Shown one piece after another: positions 35,401 through 45,961 of a stretch of DNA of 64,000 bases (positions are counted from its first letter, which is position 1; every line of letters begins with the position of its first letter). The notes under the pieces were generated by a model that saw only the letters and a list, made by a program, of their open reading frames with translations, made no database searches and was not told the origin of the DNA. Origin of the DNA: Halicephalobus mephisto (lineage: Eukaryota; Nematoda; Chromadorea; Rhabditida; Panagrolaimidae); NCBI GenBank assembly GCA_009193035.1, contig SWDT01000047.1:124001-188000 (forward strand). The letters run 5' to 3'. A program made the translations under genes and the position numbers.

Positions 35401-38400
35401 GTTTTGAAATTTTTCTTGAGATAATTTTATAAAAACATTTTTTAATTTCATAATGTGATCGATTATAGGATGTCAAAGGTGGAGGAGCGTACTTTCTTAT
35501 TAGTCGGTCGTTGGGACCTGAATTTGGTGGATCTATTGGATTAATTTTTTCTGTTGCTAATGCTGTTGGAGCTGCTATGTATGTTGTTGGTTTTGCAGAA
35601 ACTGTGAGAGATTTATTATTAGAATACGGTATAACGATATTTGATGGAGGAATGAATGATGTGAGGTTAATTGGATTGGGTAAGTTTAGCTCTAAAAGTA
35701 AAAATTAATGGTTATTTTTAGTTACTTGTATTATACTAATGGGTATCGTATTCATTGGGACTGGTTTTGAATCAAAAATGCAAATGGGATTATTGGTTAT
35801 ATTAACTGTGTCGATTTTGGATTACTTTTTTGGAACTTTTATACCAGTTAATGATGAACAAAAACTTAAAGGTGTTACTGGATACAGTACAGCAACATTG
35901 TCGGATAATTTTCTTCCTAAATTTCGTGATGGATATAATTTTTTCACTGTGTTTTCTATATATTTCCCAGCAGCAACAGGAATCATGGCAGGAGCTAATA
36001 TTTCTGGAGATTTGGCAAATCCTCAAAAAGCTATTCCATTAGGAACTTTGTTGGCTATATTTGTAACTACAATGGTTTATATAGCGACTATATGGTCAAC
36101 TGGTTCTACATGTGTTAGAGATGCTAATGGAGTGGATTTTCCGATGTTGGATCCTAATTCTAGTTCGATATTTGGAAGTTATATTGAACCAGAATGTACA
36201 TTTAATGGAACATGTAAATATGGTTTGATGAATTATTTTCAAGTTATGGAAGTAGAAGCATTTTGGGGACCGTTGATTACAGCTGGAATTTTTGCAGCAA
36301 CTTTGAGTTCTGCTTTGGCTAGTTTGGTTAGTGCACCGAAAATTTTCCAAGCTGTTTGTAAAGATAGATTATTTCCATATATTAATTATTTTTCAAAAGG
36401 ATCGGGAAAAGATGAAGAACCAAGAAGAGCCTATATCCTGGGATTTGTTATTTCGATGATAATGATACTTATTGGAGATTTGAACGCAATTGCACCTATT
36501 ATATCGAATTTTTTCTTGTGTTCGTATGCATTAATTAATTATGCATGTTTTGACAATAGTTTTGCTGATTCACCTGGATTTAGACCTGGATTTAAATATT
36601 ATAATATGTGGGTTAGTCTTATTGGAGCACTTTTGTGTGTTATTGTAATGTTTATTGTGTCATGGTCAACTGCATTATTGACGTTTATATTTTTTGGAAT
36701 ATTATTTATGTATATTGCACATAGGAAACCAGATGTTAATTGGGGATCATCAACTCAAGCTCATAGTTATAGAACAGCGTTATTAGGAGTTACTAAATTG
36801 GAACATACAGATGAACATGTTAAAAATTATCGTCCACAGATATTAGTATTGACAGGTAATCCTGCTGCAAGACCTAGTTTAGTGGATTTTGCATATAATA
36901 TTACAAGAGGAAATAGTTTAATGGTTTGTGGATATGTTGTACCGGTGAGATTTTTTAATTTATATTTAAAAAAGTTTTGTAATTTAGTTTAAAAAATTAA
37001 TTTATCCTTGAAAAATGTTTTTTTAATTTATGTTTAAAAAAGTTATTTAGAAAATTGTTTTAATTTACTTTTAAAGTTTTATTTGAATTTATTTTTTTAA
37101 AATGTGTTTTTTAGTATCCTCCATGTGATTCTGTATTTACTGTTATTAGAAGATTGAATGTGCAATTACGTGATTGGCTTAAAAAACGACACATTAAATC
37201 ATTTTACACATCTGTAGCTAATCCTAATTTGAGAGCAGGAGCTCAAGCTTTGTTGCAGACAGTTGGACTTGGAAGATTGAAACCGAATATTGTTCTTGTT
37301 GGTTTTAAACAAAATTGGGCATCGAAAGGATTAGAAAAATTATCATCGATAAATGAATATTTTGGAATTATTCAAGATGTATTCGATAATAATATGAGTA
37401 TGATGGTTTTAAGAAATGCAGGAGGAGGATTGGATTTTAGTGATTTAATGAGAGAACAGAATTTGGGAGATGTTTCGAAATTGAAATTACCTGAAGTTAC
37501 TGCTGCAACAGCTTTGGAAAGAAATGAGTGAGTTTTTTAGAATTAGATTACTGTGAAAATGGGATTTTGTGGTTTTTAGAATGGGAATTTTTATAATATT
37601 TTGGAATCTTTAAAAATTTAGTAAGAATTTCTAGAATTATTTAGAATTTAGTAGGTTTTTAGAATGGGAATTTTTATAATATTTTGGAATTTAACAGAAA
37701 TTTTTGGAATCTTTAAAAATTTAGTAAGAATTTCTAGAATTATTTAGAATTTAGTAGGTTTTTAAAATTCAATATGACTTGAAAATTAAATTTTAGAAAC
37801 TTCATTAAAATATAGGGAATTTGAAGTATTTAAAATTATTTGGAATTTAGTGAAAATTTCTAGAATCTTTGAAAATTTAAGTTTTTAGAAAATTCTGGAA
37901 ATACATCTCGAGTTAATTTTGTAATAATTTCTATTTCTGAATTTTGCAAGTATATTATTAGAAATTAGTGTTTTTACGAAAATATCTGAACATGAATTTT
38001 TAGAAACTTTGATTTTTGATGTTTCTGCTGTTTTGAAAGTTTTTCGTAAAATTTAAATTGCAAAATTAAATGTTTTAGAAGTGGAAAAGTATCGAATGTT
38101 TCGGAAGAAAATCGACCTAATCCGGAATCAGACATGACACATGAAACAACATCTGGAGCAACTGATGAATTGGAAGATGAAGATTCACCCTTGAATATTT
38201 TGAATGATTATATGGATGATTCGGATGAAGAAACTGAATCTGATGAAGAACAAGAAGAAAATTCATCGAAACCGAGAGATCCATCGACAACAACAGATTG
38301 TAGTGAATCTGAAAATGGGAAATTGAAAATAGATAAATATTCTGAAGAATGTTCTCAACAACAGACGAAAATAAAATTTACAGAAGATGTAGAAGCAAAT

Positions 38401-39360
38401 ATTCATATGTCTGAAAAAAATCATTTTGAAAAGATGAGTTTAATCAGACGACGGAGGTAAGTTTTTTTTGTTTTTTATAGCTTCGACGGGCTTGCTATCG
38501 CTTTGGAATGCAGGATATTTATTTTTAATTTTTTGAAGGAAGAAACGAAGGGCACGGAACACCATTTTTGGGATAATGAGGTTAGAAATGGATGTTTGGT
38601 GTTGTTTAACTTGTTTGTGCTTGTTTGTCCTGATTAACTGTTTTAATTTTGTTTAATTTTTTAAAGATTTTTTTAAATTTAAAATTTTAGTTCACGACGA
38701 TTGACGGCTGCTCAGAGGGAATTGTTGTCTTCTATCAATAGATTTCAAAGAAAAGTCAAAAAAGCGATTATTGATGTGTGGTGGTTATATGATGATGGAG
38801 GATTAACGTTGTTGATACCGTATTTGTTGACTCAACCGAAATCTTATCTGGAAAATGCACAATTGAGAGTATTTACTATTTCGACATCTAGTTCGGGAAT
38901 GGAACAAGAAGCAAGAAATATGGCTGCGTTGTTAAGTAAATTTAGGATTAATTTTAGTGATGTTAATGTTATACCGGATATTAACAAAAAACCGCAATTG
39001 GAAACGTAAGGTTTTTTAATTTTTTGAATAATAAGTTGTGTTTTTAGGAGACAAGAATTTGAAAAATTGATACAGCCATTTAGATGTCAAGTATCTGATG
39101 GGAATTTTAAAGAAGGAATGATCACAGAAACGGAATTGTCGTCTCAGAAAGACAAGACTCAAAGACAGTTAAGAATTTCAGAACTTTTAAGACAACATTC
39201 AAATGAAGCGGATTTGATTGTTTTGACATTACCTGTACCGAGAAAAGGTCTAGTAAGTAGCTGTCTATATATGGCATGGGTCGATGTTATGACGAAAAAT
39301 CTTCCACCGACATTGTTAGTTAGAGGAAATCAGCAATCTGTTCTTACTTTTTATTCTTAG
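32411..39360 (+). CDS. NKCC-type cotransporter, tandem copy 3, diverged and AT-codon-rich (1231 aa)
   Basis: Exons 32411-32512, 33566-33879, 34583-35009, 35469-35679, 35722-36944, 37115-37527, 38079-38456, 38691-39005, 39048-39360; coding total 3696 nt, in phase. It is the most NKCC1-like of the three. Two RFxV SPAK/OSR1 docking motifs are present: SRFQ at the end of exon 1 joins V at the start of exon 2, and GRFKV lies near residue 72. A Thr sits before PPIIDFYR, like the NKCC1 regulatory Thr. TM1 [15 protein letters not shown]3 [11 protein letters not shown] (Tyr codon 35580), FPAATG and TLSSAL suit Na-K-2Cl transport. An acidic Ser-rich insert (residues about 915-1015) lies in the C-terminal domain; the end is QSVLTFYS. 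The exon plan differs from copies 1 and 2, and third positions are mostly A/T. AATAAA near 39427. Confidence 0.9.
32939..33076 (+). CDS. Possible 45-aa membrane micropeptide inside intron 1 of NKCC copy 3
   Basis: ATG at 32939, TAG at 33074-33076. The predicted product begins [16 protein letters not shown], continues [14 protein letters not shown] and ends [15 protein letters not shown]: a short basic/polar segment, two cysteines and one hydrophobic span at the C-terminus. This stretch has ordinary codon-like composition inside an intron that is otherwise almost only A and T. No AATAAA or acceptor was found next to it. The YGW segment before the span faintly recalls small outer-membrane mitochondrial subunits, but I do not recognise the family. 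It could also be an unspliced alternative exon. Confidence 0.35.
   Translation: MKEEFTKAAKYTHEFCGTARSCYKYGWDVGLTALLAIFINDSLLP
34040..34430 (+). repeat. Duplicated block in intron 2 of NKCC copy 3
   Basis: Two units of about 200-240 bp share the order GACAATAAGRYR, TTATGTYCTACAGTATTC, TGATATTCAGGYTAT, TCAGGTC and TAATTTCTGT. A related unit lies in intron 1 of copy 1 (12800-13200). Confidence 0.5.
35090..35172 (+). repeat. Intronic block shared with RRP9 intron 1
   Basis: TAGTAGTTTTATATATGAAA, then GAGGATGGACAGAGGGTTAT and GTACTCTGT. The same order with few changes is at 44180-44258. Confidence 0.7.
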
Positions 39361-39699
39361 TCCGGAATTGCAGGACGAATGTATTGTTGTTACTTATGTT
39401 ATGCTGGTCGAAATTGCCTTAACAAAAGAATAAACTGCGTTAAGATAGTTGAAATGGAGTTTTTAGAAATAGGATTGATATATGGAGATTTGGGAATTAA
39501 GGAATTTCAGTTTATGTGGAAATAGGATAGGGGTTGATGTGGGGAGAGAGGACTGTGCTATTTTTAGCGTATTCGAGTTGTGGATGGTTTGGGATTGAAG
39601 AGCTGGAGTAATCCACAGTTTTGATGTCGGTGAAGGGATTTGTGAGTTGTTATGTTTTTACTTGATTATAAAACACAATATAAGAATAGGAAGAATATT

Positions 39700-39860
39700 A
39701 CTAAATATCACAACTACACCCGGGGAGGACTGTCGATACACCGGAGTGTTCCCTTTTGTGCTCTTCAGTGGAGAGAAGGGACTGGTAAGACTTCTGTATT
39801 CTGAACATCCCCGGTTATGGGGACTGTGCGTTCATAACATGAGTGATGAAGTATTGAATG
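39700..39860. ncRNA. Possible structured RNA of unknown class
   Basis: An isolated GC-richer stretch with two clear hairpins: TCCCTTTTGTG...GAGAAGGGA near 39748-39780 and TCCCCGGTTATGGGGA near 39808-39823. No coding frame with support; a GTAAGA within it could be a donor, so a leader exon is an alternative. Confidence 0.2.
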
Positions 39861-40056
39861 AAAAGAGATTGAAGTTAGGGGTTCTAAACAACCTCTGAAG
39901 CAGCAATTCATGGTTCTTCATTTTTAACTAGAATTTAACACACTTTTTCGAATCAGCATCTCGGAAGCATACATTGTGTGGAGCTTGTAGTTGAAGTTAA
40001 CGAGGTCTTATTCGTGTCCACTCAGCCCCGTCATATCATGGGAAATGTGCAAATTT

Positions 40057-40292
40057 TTAACCATCATCGAAATTTGAATTTCTGGTGGTATGGAAATTCA
40101 GAATGAATAAAAAAGCAAACTATTGCTCAAAACAGAGATTATTCGTCTTCTTTTTGTTCCTACCTTCTGGTCGTTCTTAATGAGTGGGGATCGGGCTTCT
40201 TCCTCATCGATAGACTGGCAGCAATGCTTAAGCTGTCGTCCTCATTGGTGATCCTCGAAGCGATGGCATAGCTATCTTCCTCATTTTCACGA
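40057..40292 (-). CDS. Minus-strand 3' coding fragment with an 11-13 aa acidic repeat
   Basis: Exon 40292-40164 (acceptor CTACAAG, donor GTAGGA) and a short last exon 40081-40057 join in phase. The frame contains the imperfect repeat NEEDSYAIAS / NEDDSLSIAAS, then a basic stretch SMRKKPDPHSLRTTRR and an end NSNFDDG. The DNA shows the same repeat as a 33-bp period. Upstream exons were not found in 40300-41640, so this may be the tail of a gene, or a remnant. Function unknown. Confidence 0.35.
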
Positions 40293-41639
40293 CTTGTAGC
40301 GGCAAAATAGCAGATTAGATATTCGATTAAAGACAATTATAGCCACTTTGTTTGTTGTTGGTGATCAGAAAGTAAGAACAAAAAAAGAAAAAGCCAAAGA
40401 CCTTCTGGAAGAGGGAGATGGGAAGGATTCACTTTTATTTCTAGAATTGTAGGAGTCGAAACGGTTTTTGCATATAAGGTTGGTGAAAATTTCTCGTCAT
40501 ATAAGCAGTGGATATCGGTTAGGTCAGCAGTAGTAGTAGTTGAATTTTAGTGGTTGGCGCATGTGAATGAGTGTAGGCATAAAGATCGGAGTTAAACCGC
40601 AAACGGCCTAAACAGAATGCCAAAAACTCTGCCCAGTCAGCCGACGCCTGGGAGGTGAGACTAAAGCGTTAGTCAGTTTTTGAGGAACTTCAGCTTCCAA
40701 CTGGTCCGAGTTTGATCTCGGTCAAATGAGAACCCTTCCTCGCTTTGTTCTATGCTTATGTTGAAATAAATAAGCTTAATTGCTAACAGTAAGAACCAAT
40801 GGTTTTCCATCCCATCAAGAAGCACTCAAGATGTCACACCATCGACATCCAACCAATAACAATCCCTCTGATACTACAGCGGAAAGCAAACAGAAAAATT
40901 ATGAAACAAGCGTTTCGAAATCGGATATATATAAAGAGCCTCACTTTACTATTTGAATCAGACCAATTTGTTAGGCTGGTCATTTTATTAAATCATTTGT
41001 TTTCAGGAATCATATTTTGAATATATTTTTTATGTTTTTTTCAGAATCATTTTTTATAACGGTCTCTTTCAAAAAATATTTGTTAATACGCGCAAGGCCA
41101 ATCGTCCCATAAGCTTTTTTAGAAAGTTTGAGGCTTCTGAAGCATAATATGAAAAGAGATTTTTTCTAAAAGTTCTTTTAGGGGGTGTAACCACGTTCAT
41201 CTTTAAAAACAAATATACAATGTGTAGCTCCATAGGATTTCTCAGATTTAAAAATGGACTTCAAATTCAGATTCCTCATGTCTAAAACCCTACAAAACGA
41301 CACTAAAATCATTGATTTTGACCTTGGGAATCGTGAGAAAAGTTAAAATTAAGTTCTATATAAGTAAGCATCTTCTAATGCCGCAAAGTTGTATTTATAA
41401 CACTTTTTCAAATCGTGTAATTCATTGTTTTTTTCTGTGCTAAACTTACCCACTTTCAAAACTTATTAAGACGATTTTAAGTTTAAAAAACAGAATTAAT
41501 AAGATTTTTTGCGCCTAGTGTAGCTAAGACTTAGTCACAATGTCATTGCTAAACATACATTTTTTGGCAGATAAAAAGTAAAAACAACTCCATTTTAACA
41601 GATTTGTTTTTACCGTTTTCAAGTTTAAACTTATTCGGA

Positions 41640-42327
41640 AATATTGGCTAGAGTACCGTATCATGCCCGTGGAGTTGCGAAGTATACTTTACCTCATATG
41701 ATTCTCCTCAACGAGCTGAATACGATGGTGAAAATCCCAGGGCGCGGAAATAACTCTGTGAACCGCGCAATTCAGTTGTAATTTGTGCCGAATGAGGTTT
41801 TCGTAGAACGTGAACTTGAGTCTTGACACGAAACCTTGAGGCGCCATTGAAAATAATTTGAATTTTGGCGGATTTTACCATTTGTTTACAATCGTAATTT
41901 TCTTTCGTTCAGTTTTGGCTATTATTTTGTATTCTTTCGTATTTATTTCAAGCGTTAAATTCAATTTCTACGTGAAGATGAATCGTTCACGGCTGTCGAA
42001 AATTGCCGCTAGGGATTTAACGGCGATTGAATGGTGTTAGAGGGCCTGCTCCCGATTCAACGTATTTATCGTCGGCATCTTAGTCTTAGGGTTAAACTCT
42101 ATGCTCTAGGTTTTAGGCTCTGGACTCTAGGCTCTAAGCTCTAAGCTTAGGCTCAGTCTTTGGCTCGTGTGATATCTGTGAAAATCTCGGAAATTTATAA
42201 TTTTGAACTAAGTTGTTTCCGCGCCCTGGGATTTCCACCATCATATTCAGCTCGTTGAGGGGAATCGTATGAGGTAATGTGTACTTCGTAATTCCACGGG
42301 CATGATACGGTACTCTTACCAAAATAT
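41640..42327. mobile_element. Non-autonomous element with about 110-bp terminal inverted repeats
   Basis: The left arm (41640-41757) contains GAGTACCGTATCATGCCCGT, CTCAACGAGCTGAATA and AATCCCAGGGCGCGGAAA. The right arm (42205-42327) is its inverse with few differences. The middle is unrelated; it has a short frame (41858-42040) without support and a degenerate TTAGGC/GCTCTAG run at 42080-42170. No transposase. The right end stops about 8 bp before the splice acceptor of the exon at 42336. Confidence 0.75.
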
Positions 42328-42335
42328 TTTTTTAG

Positions 42336-42799
42336 CTTAACGTTTCCTGTCAAAAATATTCCTACAATAGCACGTGCTGCTGCTATTGGAACTTGTGGTC
42401 AGGATCTTCTTAATATGGGAAAAGATTTTGTATCCGAATTTTGTGCTCATGGTGAAGATACAGATGTGTTTGTTAAAAAGACTATTAACTATTGGCAAAC
42501 AGTAAAGCCAGATTATAATGTGTGTGTTTTAAACAATAAATGGAATCATAATGTTAGCATTGAAGACGGAATGCATATGCATATCGAAGTTCCTAAAAAA
42601 GGATTCGGAAGCCATGGATTTGATGTTTATGTTTTCAAGGTAAATATATTATCTGTTACTTGTTTGTTATTAAATTTTATATTTTTAGTCAGGTGTAATT
42701 ACTCGACATGGCGATGGTGGTTGGATCAACTGGGGATTTGCCGGGAAATTCCAAAAAAAAAATGATGCTACTGTCGAATTTTTTGATCCTAATGTATAA
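42336..42799 (+). CDS. Small protein with HGDGGWINWGFAG motif, 5' end not found
   Basis: Exons 42336-42639 and 42689-42799 join in phase and end with TAA. The product of about 138 aa contains IGTCGQDLLNMGKDFV, NNKWNHNVSIEDGMHMHIEV and, at the end, GVITRHGDGGWINWGFAGKF. The final Gly/Trp-rich motif is the most conserved-looking part. I do not recognise the family with confidence. No start exon or signal peptide was found upstream, because the long-TIR element ends at the acceptor. The gene may use an exon further up, be trans-spliced, or be truncated by the element. An in-frame ATG at 42415 would give a shorter product. Confidence 0.6.
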
Positions 42800-43351
42800 T
42801 CGAGATCAAATCAAAGAATGGAATCTAATACGAAATAACCTTTTAGATCATCTTTTATTTCATCTTTCTATTTCTCAATATAATATTTTATGTGCTTTGG
42901 TTTTTCATTGTTTTAACTTTTTTAGTTTTTTTCAAACTAGAAAATTCTAAATATAGTTTTTCCTCAAAGTTTAGTTGTCTTTTTTACTAATTACGTTTAT
43001 GTTATGTAAAATTTATTATAAATTTATAATTATCTGATTTCGAGATAACTGTTTACAAAAAAAATACAACAATCTTCTCTCAAGTTGATTGATTTACCAG
43101 TTCGAGAAAAATCAAGTTAAACCAAATTTGTTCCCGAACTTTTTACCCCTCCGTCCGACTTAAAAATTTATCTTATGATTTCGAAGGTTTTTCTAGTTTG
43201 ATATTTTTGTACAATTTACATGTAAATTGAATAGAATTGACCCAAAAATGTCTTATAAACTTCAATATTTTGTCTTAAAATGTGTGGTTATTGTGAGGCT
43301 TTTTTGGGGGCAGTGGGCTGAAGGCACTGGGCGTACCTAGGCAGTAGTAGT

Positions 43352-43683
43352 GTTGATTCTACTCAATTAAACTTGATTTCAGAAAACCTATGTTAATTAT
43401 ACTCAGTTATATTCAATCTTCTGTTGAACTACAGCCCTGCCGTCGATTGTATTCAGTTAGAATCAGATAATATAAAACCGTAATCAGGAGTTCTTAATTG
43501 TTGATTCTACTCAGTTAAACTTGATTTCAGAAAACCTGTATTGACTATACTCAGTTATATTCAATCTTCTGTTGGCATATAATCCTGTCGTCGATTGCAC
43601 TCAAAATCAGATAATATAAAACCGTAATCAGGAACTCTTAATTGTTGATTCCATCCAGTTAAACTTGATTTCAGAAAACCTGC
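43352..43683 (+). repeat. 148-bp satellite, two and a quarter units
   Basis: Units begin at about 43352, 43501 and 43648 with TTGATTCYAYYCAGTTAAAC and contain TATACTCAGTTATATTCAAT, CTTCTGTTG and AAAACCGTAATCAGGA. The third unit is cut at the RRP9 promoter. The same satellite is found at 59015-59630 in both orientations. Confidence 0.8.
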
Positions 43684-43812
43684 GTCACAATCCTTTCTTT
43701 ATATGAATTGACAGAGCGCGGAACTGTCGTCGGCAACGTGCGGAAGGAGCGCGGTTTTTCAGACAGTTCTTTCGTTTTCTGATTTTTTTTTCTAAATTTT
43801 TTCCTCTTTTTA

Positions 43813-43828
43813 ACCTTTTTTATTTCAG
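43813..43828 (+). promoter_or_regulatory. Putative spliced-leader acceptor of RRP9
   Basis: CCTTTTTTATTTCAG followed eight bases later by the ATG at 43837; no upstream coding exon. Fits trans-splicing of the first gene of an operon. Confidence 0.5.
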
Positions 43829-43836
43829 GTTCAATC

Positions 43837-45763
43837 ATGGGGTTCTTTATGCGGTCTAAAGGTAAACGTGAGGCTCCGAAGTCGAAAAAGGATAAATCGG
43901 AGTCAGGAAAAAAAAGTACCAAACGACCCAAGTTGAATGTTAACGAAGAGGACATTTCGTCGGACGAAGAAGACCTTTTCAACGATAGGAAGAACGCGAA
44001 ATATAAGGAATATAGTGACGACGATTATGAAGATGTCCAAAGTAAAGCCTACAGAGAAGCAAAAGAGTTGTTGGAAAAAGTTAAAGTAAGTTTTTTTTCA
44101 TATATGAATTTCCACAAAAACCAAGACAACTAATTTCCGACGGGATATTTCGATGTTTTTTATGATTTTTTGGTTATTTGTTAGTAGTTTTATATATGAA
44201 AGCTAATCTTAGAGGATGGACAGAGGGTTATGTACCCTGTGTGCCGCAAGTCGGAGAGTTCTGAATATATTTAGAATATGATTTCAAAAGTGGGCTGTGA
44301 AATCTCTAAAGTTACTCAGTAGGCATCTCGCGAAACTGGGATTTTAATCTTATTTAATTTTTAAGAAATTCGGCAGAGCGAATTTGTGACAATTTTCGTT
44401 TTTAATTCTTATTGTATACTAATAATTGCGGAATTACATGAGTTTGCTGAGTAATCACCCACAAACTGAAATTTTAGGCTAGTTTAATCTCTAGGAAGTC
44501 TACTTTAGAATGGCCTAGAGTGGTTTCTGTTTTAATTTGCATAATCATGGTTTTTAGGGTGTCGATGATGAAGGACCTACCGATGATGAAGACAACGAGG
44601 CCATTTCTCACCGGCTGATTAGGGATGTCCAGGAGAAAAGGGGATTACTACATAGGAAAATCGCTGACAAATGCGTGGTTGAAGACTCGATTACCAGTTA
44701 TCGTCCTCATCGGTTTTCGCCTGTTGCGATTGCGGTTTCTCGCGACTCTCAATTCATCGTCAGTTGTGGTAAAGACGGTTCTGTCGTGAAATGTACGTTT
44801 TAAAGTTTATCTCAATCTAGTTTATTTTTCCAGATAGCCTAAAAGAGAACAAAAAGGTCGGAGTAATTAAGAGCTCCAAAGATTCCCCCAACGATCATAA
44901 AGGCCATATTCTTGCTATCGCGATTTCTCCTGACGACAGATACTTGGTCACTGGCGGAGTCGACAGAATCATCAAGGTTTGGAAGTTCGACACTTTGCAA
45001 TTCTTCAAAAATCTCGGTGAGCACAAAGGACCCGTTACTTCCCTTGTTTTCCGACAGTCAAGTGTTTTGGAGATGTTTTCTGGAAGCACTGATCGGACGA
45101 TCAAAGTGTGGAATCTGGATCAGATGGGATTTGCTGACGTCATGTTTGGTCATCAAGATGGAATTTGCCAGCTGGATATGATGTCGAAACCACGAGTGCT
45201 CAGTTGTGGCGGACAAGACAGGACTGTTCGAATTTTCAAAGTTATGGAAGAAAGTCAGCTGGTTTTCAACGGATTTAGTGACTGTATTAGTATTGATACG
45301 GTAGCGTTTATCGATGAAGATCACTTTGTTTCTGGTTCAGCAAATGGTAGTATTTATGTTTGGGGGGTTTCGAGAAAGAAACCCCTAGCTGTATTGAAGC
45401 AGATCCACGGTTTTGATTCCAACACTGGTGAAGCGAGATGGATTACTTCTGTAGCTGCTGTCCATAATACTGACCTAATTGCCAGTGGTAGTAGTGATGG
45501 ATTTTTGAGATTTTATAAAGTTTCGTCTGATTATAAATCACTGACAGTTGTCAAAGAAGTAGAATTGGTAAGTTTTAAGTTTTGTAATTTTAATTATTTT
45601 TGATTTTTTTTAGAAAGGATTTATCAATGATCTTCGATTTATTGAAAATGGAAAAAAACTTGTTTGTGCTGTTGGACAAGAACATAAGAACGGTAGATGG
45701 TGGAAAGTAAACGACGCAAAAAATAGTATTGTTGTTTTGTCCTTGAATTATGATGATGAATGA
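43837..45763 (+). CDS. RRP9: U3 snoRNP 55-kDa WD40 protein (RRP9/U3-55K), 455 aa
   Basis: Exons 43837-44085, 44558-44792, 44834-45567, 45614-45763. The first 100 residues are basic and acidic (a nucleolar-type N-terminus), followed by a linker with HRKIAD and a seven-bladed WD40 propeller from about residue 135, with blades such as GHILAIAISPDDRYLVTGG and RTIKVWNLDQMGF. The end HKNGRWWKVNDAKNSIVVL matches the diagnostic tail of this family (GRWWRIKEARNSV in human). The protein binds the B/C motif of U3 snoRNA and acts in the nucleolus in 18S rRNA processing. The stop lies 198 bp before the next gene on the same strand, which has an acceptor directly at its ATG, so the two are probably one operon. 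Intron 1 carries the block shared with NKCC copy 3. Confidence 0.9.
44180..44258 (+). repeat. Intronic block shared with NKCC copy 3 intron 3
   Basis: TAGTAGTTTTATATATGAAA and GAGGATGGACAGAGGGTTAT as at 35090-35172; about 80 bp with few changes, in an intron in both cases and in the same orientation relative to the gene. Confidence 0.7.
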
Positions 45764-45961
45764 GAAAATTGTTTATTATTTGTTGATTTTTTAAAATTTT
45801 AACAATTTTAAATTTATTAATTTGAAAAAAATGCGTTTTTTATCGCATTGTTATTTTTTAAAATTTTTTTTAGATTTTTTGTACTTTTTAGATTTAATTT
45901 TTGTTTATTTTTTATTTTTGGATTTGTTTTTAATTTCTCAATTTTTAAAATGTATTTTTAG
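45764..45961 (+). promoter_or_regulatory. Intercistronic region with SL2-type acceptor
   Basis: Between the RRP9 stop and the Nup85 ATG: a short stem AATGCG/CGCATT with T-rich loop (45830-45849), then a long T-rich tract, then TGTATTTTTAG touching the ATG at 45962. A stem-loop plus U-rich element before the acceptor is the known layout of C. elegans SL2 trans-splice signals. No AATAAA was seen for RRP9. Confidence 0.5.

Larger units (their letters stand above)
39361..42335. other. Spacer with mixed content between NKCC copy 3 and the small HGDGGW gene
   Basis: Contains a structured-looking stretch at 39700-39860, a minus-strand coding fragment (40057-40292), a less AT-rich stretch at 40600-40740 with box-like Pol III motifs that I could not turn into a tRNA, and the long-TIR element at 41640-42327. 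The segment 40800-41640 shows nothing I can support. Confidence 0.4.
42800..43836. other. Spacer and promoter region of RRP9
   Basis: 43000-43340 shows nothing clear. 43352-43683 is a tandem satellite. 43690-43770 is GC-richer (GAGCGCGGAACTGTCGTCGG) and probably the promoter of the next gene. Confidence 0.45.

Noticed and set aside
40600..40740. tRNA gene or tRNA-derived SINE
   Set aside because: There are A-box-like (GTTAGTCAGTTTTTGAGG) and T-arm-like (CCGAGTTTGATCTCGG) pieces, but no acceptor stem pairs and no terminator follows.
42060..42170. Interstitial telomere-like TTAGGC run
   Set aside because: Only two or three scattered TTAGGC units within GCTCTAG-type repeats inside a transposon; too degenerate to call telomeric.
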